Shown here piece by piece: positions 58,509-64,000 of a DNA stretch of 64,000 nucleotides; position 1 is the stretch's first letter; each line of letters opens with the position of its first letter. A program made the translations under genes and the position numbers. A model generated the notes under the pieces. That model saw only the letters and a list, made by a program, of their open reading frames with translations, was not told where the DNA came from and made no database searches. This DNA comes from Corynebacterium bouchesdurhonense (GTDB lineage: Bacteria > Actinomycetota > Actinomycetes > Mycobacteriales > Mycobacteriaceae): the NCBI RefSeq assembly GCF_900078305.2, contig NZ_LT546026.1, positions 1-64,000 of the forward strand. The letters are read 5' to 3'.

Positions 58509-59663
58509 ATGACGTTTGCTGATCTTCTCGACGCGGTCCGCGCCCTGGGTGTTGATGCCCTGGCCGGGTTCGACCGTGACGCGTTGATCGCGGCCGGGGT
58601 GGACCCGGCACGGGTGCGGGCGTTGGCCGGGGTGCACGAGGTGTACTTCGGGCCCACCCGGTTTCGTGCGCAGCAGCGCCTGGGGGTGGAGGCGGCGCGC
58701 TCCGGTGGGCACAGTTTGGACAAGCTGGTGCTCATCGAGCGCTACATGGCGAACATCGACGACGCCGCTGCGCGGTGGCGGGTGCGCCGCGAGCTGCTTT
58801 CGGTGCGCGGGCCGCCCGCGGCGCTTCGCCGCGCGGCCCAGCAGGCCGCGCCCGCGCCTGAGCGGCCGGCGGGCCCGGACCGGGTGCGGTTTTCACGCAC
58901 CCGGGGCGGTAAGCGTTCGCTGACGGTGGTCGGTTCGCAGCGTCGCATGGCGGATCTGGAGCACGCGTTGATGGGCCGCGCCCCAGGGGTGGGCCCGGCG
59001 GGTGAGGAGATGTACGACGCGCTGTGGGAACTGCTCGACCCCGCCGGTGATGCTGATGCTGATGCTGGTGCTGGTGCTGGCGCGGGTGCGGGTGGGGTGG
59101 CGGCGGCGGTGCCGCGGCCGTTGCTGTTGATCCCGCTTGCCAGTTGGGTGCGCATCATGCGCGGCGAGGGCGACGACACGGTGCTGGGGCTTTCGGATGC
59201 CACCACCATGACCGGGGCGGAGTTTCTCAACCAGGTTGTGGCAACCGGTGCGTTCGAGTTGGAAGCGGCGCTGTTTCACCCGCAGGAGGGGGCGGTGAAC
59301 CTGTACCGCACGGCCCGGTTTGCCAACCAGAAGCAGCGCGACCTTGCGCGGGCGGTGACGCCTGTGTGCCCGGTGCCGGGGTGCAGGCACGGGGCCGAGG
59401 CGTGCGAGATCCACCACATCCAGGCGTGGAAGCACGGTGGGCAGACGAACCTTGCCAACCTGGTGCCGGTGTGTCGCTACCACAACCGTATCAACGACGA
59501 CGACCAGCCGATCACCGGCCGCAGCAACGGCCGCGGCCGCATCGACACCGCCCACGGGCGGCCCACCTGGGTCTCACCGCGCGGCTACCCCGCGAAGAAC
59601 CCCCACCACGCCCACTACGGCGCCATGGAACAACTGTTCGGCACAGACCCACCGCCCGACTAA
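58509..59663 (+). CDS. HNH endonuclease with DUF222 domain, second copy
   Basis: 384 residues, paralog of 27519-28631. DUF222 domain over the first 270 residues, then an HNH site with [12 protein letters not shown] and CRYHNRIND. A low-complexity Ala/Gly/Asp run (DADADAGAGAGAGAGG) sits between the two halves. ATG 58509 is seven bases after TAGCGT (58496-58501), so it is probably leaderless. A TTATCCACA box lies upstream, as in the paralog. An IS begins three bases after the stop codon. Confidence 0.9.
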   Translation: MTFADLLDAVRALGVDALAGFDRDALIAAGVDPARVRALAGVHEVYFGPTRFRAQQRLGVEAARSGGHSLDKLVLIERYMANIDDAAARWRVRRELLSVRGPPAALRRAAQQAAPAPERPAGPDRVRFSRTRGGKRSLTVVGSQRRMADLEHALMGRAPGVGPAGEEMYDALWELLDPAGDADADAGAGAGAGAGGVAAAVPRPLLLIPLASWVRIMRGEGDDTVLGLSDATTMTGAEFLNQVVATGAFELEAALFHPQEGAVNLYRTARFANQKQRDLARAVTPVCPVPGCRHGAEACEIHHIQAWKHGGQTNLANLVPVCRYHNRINDDDQPITGRSNGRGRIDTAHGRPTWVSPRGYPAKNPHHAHYGAMEQLFGTDPPPD

Positions 59664-59666
59664 GCC

Positions 59667-61107
59667 GAGAGTGTCCGATTGTTTGTGTGCGGGGGCTTGG
59701 TTTACAAGTAGTCCGCGAATCGGTCGGGGTATGCCACGGCGAGTTGGTTGATGGCTTGTTTCCACCCGGTGGCTTTCGCCCCTTCAATATAGCCGTTGGA
59801 TTCGGTTACCCGTTTCGCCTTCTTTGCACGCTGGGCGGCGCGCTTGTCTTCGATGTTGCAGATCATCAGCCACAACGTTTTCAACGCCGCGGTGTCGTTC
59901 GGGAATTGGCCCCGGTTCCGGGTTGCTTTGCGCAGCTCAGCATTCAGGGATTCGATCGAATTGGTGGTGTAGAGCACCCGGCGGGCTGCTGGAGGGAACT
60001 GCAGAAACGGCACGAACCGCTCCCACGCGTCGCGCCACACCTTCACCGATTGCGGGTAGCGGCGCCCAAGCTCAGATGCCTCGAACGCGTCCAGGGAGGC
60101 ACGGGCGGTGTCCTCGTTCGGTGCGGTGTAGACCTTCCGCAGCGCGCTGGAGACGGGTTTGCGGTCCTGGTAGGACACCCACCGGTTCGCCGCCCGGATC
60201 AGGTGCACGATGCAGGTTTGCACCATGGAATTCGGCCACGTCGCCTCCACGGCTTCGGGTAGGCCTTTGAGTCCGTCGCAGCAGACGATGAACACGTCTT
60301 GCACCCCGCGGTTGGCAAGGTCAGCGCATACGGATGCCCAAAATGCGGCGCCTTCGGTATCAGCGATCCACAACCCGAGGATATGTTTGATGCCGTCCAT
60401 GTCTACACCGACGGCCATGTAGCAGGACTTGTTGACCACGCGGTGGCCGTCGCGGATCTTCACCTTCAGCGCGTCGAGGAAGATCACCGGGTAGAACTCA
60501 TCTAGCTGGCGGTTCTGCCACAGCATCACCTCATCGAGCACCGCGTCGGTGATCGTGCTGATGGTATCCGGGCTCATGTCCACCCCAAGGGTGGTTGCAA
60601 GGTGGTGCTGGATGTCGCGCACGGTCATCCCACCCGCGTACAGGGAGATGATCATGTCATCAAGCTCGGTGAGCCTGCGGACACCTTTGGGCACCATCTG
60701 CGGGCGAAACGTCCCCGCCCGATCCCTGGGCACGGTCACTTCCAGCGGGCCATAGCCAGAATCCACGGTTTTGGTGTAGGACCCGTTGCGGTGGTTACCA
60801 CCATCACCGGTATCTACCTGGGCTTTGGCTTTGCGGTCGGAGTGCTCGTAGCCCAAATGGGCGTCCATCTCCGCCTGCAGGCCAGCGTTGATCGATGCCT
60901 GCAAAAGCCCCTTCACCAGCTCACTGGCGTCGTCGGTGGAGGTGGAGAGCTCCCCGATGAGCTTGGCGAGCTCGGGGTTATCCATCAGCTTCTCGCTGAT
61001 CGCGTTGACCCTCGACGGGTCATAGCCTTTCTTCGGTGACACCGTAGTCATTATCGGTGAAACTCCTTTCAGATCAGAGCCTCACACACAAACTTCCCGG
61101 CACCCTT
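59667..61107 (-). mobile_element. IS256-family insertion sequence, copy 2
   Basis: Same element as copy 1, reversed. The left end (59667) has the intact GAGAGTGTC terminus. The right end has a variant terminus that reads AAGGGTGCC in the same orientation. No exact target duplication is seen; GACTAAGCC before and GACTATGAC after match at seven of nine positions. The right boundary is therefore less sure. Confidence 0.82.
59702..61051 (-). CDS. IS256-family transposase, copy 2
   Basis: 449 residues, full length, D193, D259 and E367 intact. Four residue changes from copy 1. ATG 61051 has the same AAGGAG ribosome site. Confidence 0.95.
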   Translation of the reverse strand: MTTVSPKKGYDPSRVNAISEKLMDNPELAKLIGELSTSTDDASELVKGLLQASINAGLQAEMDAHLGYEHSDRKAKAQVDTGDGGNHRNGSYTKTVDSGYGPLEVTVPRDRAGTFRPQMVPKGVRRLTELDDMIISLYAGGMTVRDIQHHLATTLGVDMSPDTISTITDAVLDEVMLWQNRQLDEFYPVIFLDALKVKIRDGHRVVNKSCYMAVGVDMDGIKHILGLWIADTEGAAFWASVCADLANRGVQDVFIVCCDGLKGLPEAVEATWPNSMVQTCIVHLIRAANRWVSYQDRKPVSSALRKVYTAPNEDTARASLDAFEASELGRRYPQSVKVWRDAWERFVPFLQFPPAARRVLYTTNSIESLNAELRKATRNRGQFPNDTAALKTLWLMICNIEDKRAAQRAKKAKRVTESNGYIEGAKATGWKQAINQLAVAYPDRFADYL

Positions 61108-61156
61108 GACTATGACGCGGAGCGGACCGGATTTTTCTCCCCGCCGACCCTTGGAT

Positions 61157-61162
61157 GATAAT
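61157..61162 (+). promoter_or_regulatory. -10 box of uraA
   Basis: GATAAT eight bases before GTG 61171, so transcription probably starts at the start codon. The IS right end lies only 50 bases upstream and may alter the -35 region. Confidence 0.5.
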
Positions 61163-61170
61163 GAGCTTCT

Positions 61171-62505
61171 GTGACGAAACCAGGCGAGGACACTAGGGCT
61201 ACCACAAGCGCTACCACAAGGGCCACAGAACACCGCTCCATGGGCTGGAGCATCCACGGGGACGGGCGGCGTGTGCAGCCGGGGGCGGTCGTCGCCCCCG
61301 ACGAACGGCTCTCCTGGCCGCGCACCATCGGCATCGGCATGCAGCACGTCGTGGCCATGTTCGGCGCGACGCTGCTCGTGCCCACGCTCACCGGCTTCCC
61401 GGTAAACACGACGCTGCTGTTTTCGGGCCTCGGTACGATCATTTTTCTGCTCCTCACCCGCAACAAGCTCCCTAGCTATCTCGGCTCATCGTTCGCGTTC
61501 ATCGCGCCGCTGACGGCGTCGCAGCAGTACGGCATTGGAGCGCAGCTCGGAGGCGTCCTAGTCACCGGCTTGGCGCTGATCGCCGTCGGTTTCGTGGTGC
61601 AGCTCGCCGGCAAGCGGGTTATCGACGCCGTGATGCCACCCGTGGTTACCGGTGCCATCGTGGCGCTCATCGGATTCAACCTCGCACCCACAGCGGTCTC
61701 TAACGTGCAGACGCAGCCCGGTGTCGCCGGTGTCACGCTCGCCACCATTGTGCTGGTCACGATCGCCACGCGGGGTATGGCATCGCGGTTGAGTATCCTC
61801 ATCGGCGTCGTCGTGGGCTGGGTCTTTGCGGCGCTCACGGGCGGTCTCGCAGACGGCGCACTCGAGACCATCGGCAACGCGCCGTGGATCGGCCTCCCGC
61901 AGTTCCACACCTCGGAGTTCCACCTCTCGGCCATCCTGGTCACGCTGCCCGTGCTCGTGGTGCTGATCGCTGAGAACGTCGGCCACGTCAAGGCGGTGTC
62001 CGAGATGACGCAGCGCGATCTGGACCACCTGCAGGGGCGTGCGCTGATCGGCGACGGTATCGCCACGACGCTCGCCGGCGGGTTCGGCGGCTCGGGCACA
62101 ACCACCTACGCCGAAAACATCGGCGTCATGGCCGCCACCAAGGTCTATTCCACCGCCGCGTACTGGGTGGCGTCGATCTTCGCGATTGTGCTGGCGTTCA
62201 TCCCCAAGTTCGGTGCCATCATCTTCACCATCCCGGCCGGCGTGCTCGGCGGCGCGTGCTTGGTGCTCTATGGTCTGATCGGCATGCTGGGCGTGCGCAT
62301 TTGGCAGGACAACCGTGTCGATTTCACCGATCCAGTCAACCTGACGGCCGCTGCGGTGGCCCTGATCGTCGGCATCGGCAACCTCACGCTCACCGTCGGC
62401 GCGGTGACGCTCGAAGGCATTGCGCTCGGCTCCGTGGGCATCATCGTGATCTACCCGTTCATGCGGTGGGTGTACGACACTATCGGCGAAGGCCAGTTCC
62501 GCTAG
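61171..62505 (+). CDS. uraA: NCS2-family uracil permease
   Basis: 444 residues with about twelve to fourteen membrane helices, normal for UraA/PyrP-type proton-coupled uracil transporters. Family motifs: QHVVAMFGATLLVP at the first helix, and GGFGGSGTTTYAENIGVMA near residue 305 with the substrate-site Glu. A 50-residue polar N-terminal extension precedes the first helix. GTG 61171 is preferred for the leaderless promoter. The end overlaps the convergent ptsH stop. Confidence 0.92.
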   Translation: MTKPGEDTRATTSATTRATEHRSMGWSIHGDGRRVQPGAVVAPDERLSWPRTIGIGMQHVVAMFGATLLVPTLTGFPVNTTLLFSGLGTIIFLLLTRNKLPSYLGSSFAFIAPLTASQQYGIGAQLGGVLVTGLALIAVGFVVQLAGKRVIDAVMPPVVTGAIVALIGFNLAPTAVSNVQTQPGVAGVTLATIVLVTIATRGMASRLSILIGVVVGWVFAALTGGLADGALETIGNAPWIGLPQFHTSEFHLSAILVTLPVLVVLIAENVGHVKAVSEMTQRDLDHLQGRALIGDGIATTLAGGFGGSGTTTYAENIGVMAATKVYSTAAYWVASIFAIVLAFIPKFGAIIFTIPAGVLGGACLVLYGLIGMLGVRIWQDNRVDFTDPVNLTAAAVALIVGIGNLTLTVGAVTLEGIALGSVGIIVIYPFMRWVYDTIGEGQFR

Positions 62506-62762
62506 TCAAGCTTTCGCTCGATGAGGGCGGCGATCGCCTCAACCGCCTCGAGATTGTCGGAGGTGACGGTAACCTCGTCGCCGAACTCCGCGCCCATCGC
62601 CATGATCATCAGCGATGACGCCGCGTCCGTCTCATCGTCGTCGCCGCCGACGAGTGTGAGGATGATCTCGTCGTCGTACTCGCCGGCCGCGTCGGCGATC
62701 AGGGTCGCCGGACGAGCGTGCAAGCCTACGGTGGAGCCGACCTTCACGGTCTTGGAAGCCAT
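62502..62762 (-). CDS. ptsH: Phosphocarrier protein HPr
   Basis: 86 residues, standard HPr size. It carries phosphate from enzyme I to the sugar permeases of the PTS. The phosphorylated His15 lies in GLHARPA, and the regulatory-serine region reads DAASSLMIMAMG. AAAGGAC precedes ATG 62762. Its usual partners ptsI, fruK and ptsF are not next to it here; sugR is. Confidence 0.95.
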   Translation of the reverse strand: MASKTVKVGSTVGLHARPATLIADAAGEYDDEIILTLVGGDDDETDAASSLMIMAMGAEFGDEVTVTSDNLEAVEAIAALIERKLD

Positions 62763-62810
62763 AGCTTTGTCCTTTCGAGTCGAATACGCGGCTACGAACA
62801 GTCTAGGCGC

Positions 62811-63596
62811 TTAACCTTGCTCTACCAGCACCACTTCAACGCCCGCGTCGTCGAGCTCAGCCACGAGCAGGTCCGGCGCCGCGGCATCCGTAATCACGAC
62901 GTCCACACTGCTCAGCGGGGCAAAGCTGACCATGTAGTCGTTGCCCAGCTTCGTAGAATCGCACAACACCACCACCTTGCGCGCGTTGGTGACCATCGCT
63001 GACTTCACCGCCGCCTCCTGCGCGTCCGCGGTGGAAAGGCCGTGGTCCACGGTCAGCGCGTTGGTGCCCACGAAGGCGACGTCCGCGCGCATGAGCGCCA
63101 GCGTGCGAAGCGCCGTGTCACCCACCACCGCCTGCGCAATCGAACGCACCGTCCCACCCAACAGTTGCACGCCGCTCACACCCGCGGACGAGAGATCGAG
63201 CGCGGTCGGCAGCGAGTTCGTCACGATACTCCACGTCTCCGCGCCCGGTTGCTCCGCGATCATCTGCGCCAGCGCATTGATGGTGGACCCGGAGTCGAGA
63301 AAGATCCCGCCGTCCGCGTCCGGCAGGTACTCAAGGGCCGCGCGCGCTATGGCATGCTTCGCGCCGACGGCGGAGCGCAGCCGGTTGTCCAGCGGCTGCT
63401 CGGCGGTGAGGTAAGCCTGGCTCGCCACCGCGCCGCCGTGGACCCGGTGCACCACCCCCTCCGCATCCAACCCAGCCAGGTCGCGGCGGATGGTCTCGGC
63501 AGTTACGCCGAATTTCCCGGCCAGCTCGGTGACGCTCACGCGTCCCTCCACGGCGGTCAGCGCGGCGATCTGGCGACGGCGTTCCTCTGCGTACAT
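62811..63596 (-). CDS. sugR: DeoR-family repressor SugR
   Basis: 261 residues. N-terminal DeoR winged helix (VSVTELAGKFGVTAETIRRDLAGLD) and C-terminal sugar-phosphate-sensing domain (FLDSGSTI, IVTNSL, VGTNAL, DSTKLG). The sequence and the position next to lexA fit SugR, the C. glutamicum repressor of PTS genes, better than FruR. SugR represses ptsH among others, and ptsH lies 48 bases downstream on the same strand. An inverted repeat is found just before its start. Confidence 0.85.
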   Translation of the reverse strand: MYAEERRRQIAALTAVEGRVSVTELAGKFGVTAETIRRDLAGLDAEGVVHRVHGGAVASQAYLTAEQPLDNRLRSAVGAKHAIARAALEYLPDADGGIFLDSGSTINALAQMIAEQPGAETWSIVTNSLPTALDLSSAGVSGVQLLGGTVRSIAQAVVGDTALRTLALMRADVAFVGTNALTVDHGLSTADAQEAAVKSAMVTNARKVVVLCDSTKLGNDYMVSFAPLSSVDVVITDAAAPDLLVAELDDAGVEVVLVEQG

Positions 63597-63601
63597 GCCT
63601 T

Positions 63602-63617
63602 CATGTTTACCGACATG
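63602..63617. promoter_or_regulatory. Inverted repeat before sugR
   Basis: CATGT, six bases, ACATG, starting six bases upstream of the sugR ATG, in the lexA-sugR gap. A candidate operator, perhaps for autoregulation. Confidence 0.45.
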
Positions 63618-63638
63618 TCTACCGCGTTGCCCGCCGCG

Positions 63639-64000
63639 CTACAGCGAGCGAAACACGGAGACCACCAGCCCCATGATCTCCGCCTCGTCGCCCTTGATGG
63701 GGGAGAAAGCGTCGTTGCGGGGCAGCAGCCACACGCCGGAGGAGTCTTTGTGGAAGACCTTCGCGGTCGCCTCGCCGTCGATGAGCGCCGCCACAATCTG
63801 CCCTTCCTCGGCGACCGGCTGGGAGCGGACCACCAGCCAGTCCCCGTCGAGGATCGCGGCTCCGGTCATGGAGTCACCCACCACCTTCAGCATGAACAAG
63901 TCGCCGTCGCCAAGCAGCTCCTCCGGCAGCGGATAGTAGGTGTCCACATTCTCCTCGGCGAGAATTGGCGCCCCCGCCGCGATTTGGCCCACGACGGGGA
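63639..64000 (-). CDS. lexA: SOS repressor LexA, C-terminal part
   Basis: About 120 residues of the S24 self-cleaving domain; the helix-turn-helix and the Ala-Gly cleavage site lie beyond the window end. The catalytic Ser is in [11 protein letters not shown] and the catalytic Lys in EATAKVF. LexA silences recA through the SOS box found at 37692. It ends 42 bases before sugR on the same strand. Confidence 0.93.
   Translation of the reverse strand, partial: PVVGQIAAGAPILAEENVDTYYPLPEELLGDGDLFMLKVVGDSMTGAAILDGDWLVVRSQPVAEEGQIVAALIDGEATAKVFHKDSSGVWLLPRNDAFSPIKGDEAEIMGLVVSVFRSL

Noticed and set aside
58199..58735. A 178-residue minus-strand frame containing LLYTSPSPRDG
   Set aside because: It is translated across the Nextera adapter. 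That peptide is a recognised contamination signature.
62811..63596. Naming the DeoR-type gene fruR
   Set aside because: Its position next to lexA and its N-terminal sequence fit SugR better; fruR normally sits next to fruK and ptsF, which are absent.
1..64000. tRNA or rRNA genes
   Set aside because: No cloverleaf-like or rRNA-like sequence was noticed on reading. A tRNAscan run would be decisive; this is only a negative by eye.

Overview
The window is chromosomal DNA of a GC-rich Corynebacterium-type actinobacterium. The evidence is gene content and order: ftsK, terC, pgsA, cinA, clgR, pspA, bioYMN, recA-recX, gluABCD, miaB, miaA-dapF, hflX, uraA, ptsH, sugR, lexA. It is supported by a BioQ-type operator, a Corynebacterium-style SOS box and many leaderless promoters.

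Most of the window is one giant inverted repeat. Positions 1-25770 are the reverse complement of 25771-51789, with no spacer and the mirror axis between 25770 and 25771 inside ftsK. For most of the length position p pairs with 51541-p. At the outer ends p pairs with 51790-p, because the right arm holds one more copy of a 249-bp repeat. The right arm runs on into unique sequence (51790-64000) in the expected gene order; the left arm stops at position 1 inside an insertion sequence. I read the left arm as a fold-back copy and most likely an assembly or amplification artefact. The right arm carries the full annotations and the left-arm entries are kept short.

Right arm, left to right: 3' part of ftsK; an HNH/DUF222 nuclease gene with TTATCCACA boxes upstream; terC behind a manganese-type riboswitch; a YciI-like gene; pgsA-cinA-clgR; pspA with an ECF-type promoter; a surface protein with three lamin-tail domains and a propeller; the bioY-bioM-bioN biotin importer; a DUF3046 gene; recA-recX; the gluABCD glutamate importer; miaB; a membrane protein; a DUF349 and a GNAT gene; and miaA-dapF with a small upstream gene. 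These supply chromosome segregation, DNA repair, envelope stress response, tRNA i6A/ms2i6A modification, diaminopimelate synthesis, and biotin and glutamate uptake.

The accessory block (50-56 kb) is a surface-protein locus. A Rib-repeat surface gene is split by an IS256-family element with a clean 8-bp target duplication, and a decayed copy of its 3' end lies upstream. Then come two genes of unknown function, hflX, a second HNH/DUF222 nuclease gene, a second IS256-family copy, uraA, ptsH, sugR and a lexA cut by the window end.

Two signals stand out. A segment at 58332-58385 is Illumina Nextera adapter plus an 8-base index inside a 64-bp duplication, so the assembly holds unscreened library sequence. 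The biological signal I find most unusual is a dispersed motif with core GTCGAYAAGC, seen 13 times exactly plus six near matches in about 38 kb of non-redundant sequence, in both orientations and mostly inside genes. No rRNA, tRNA or CRISPR array was seen.
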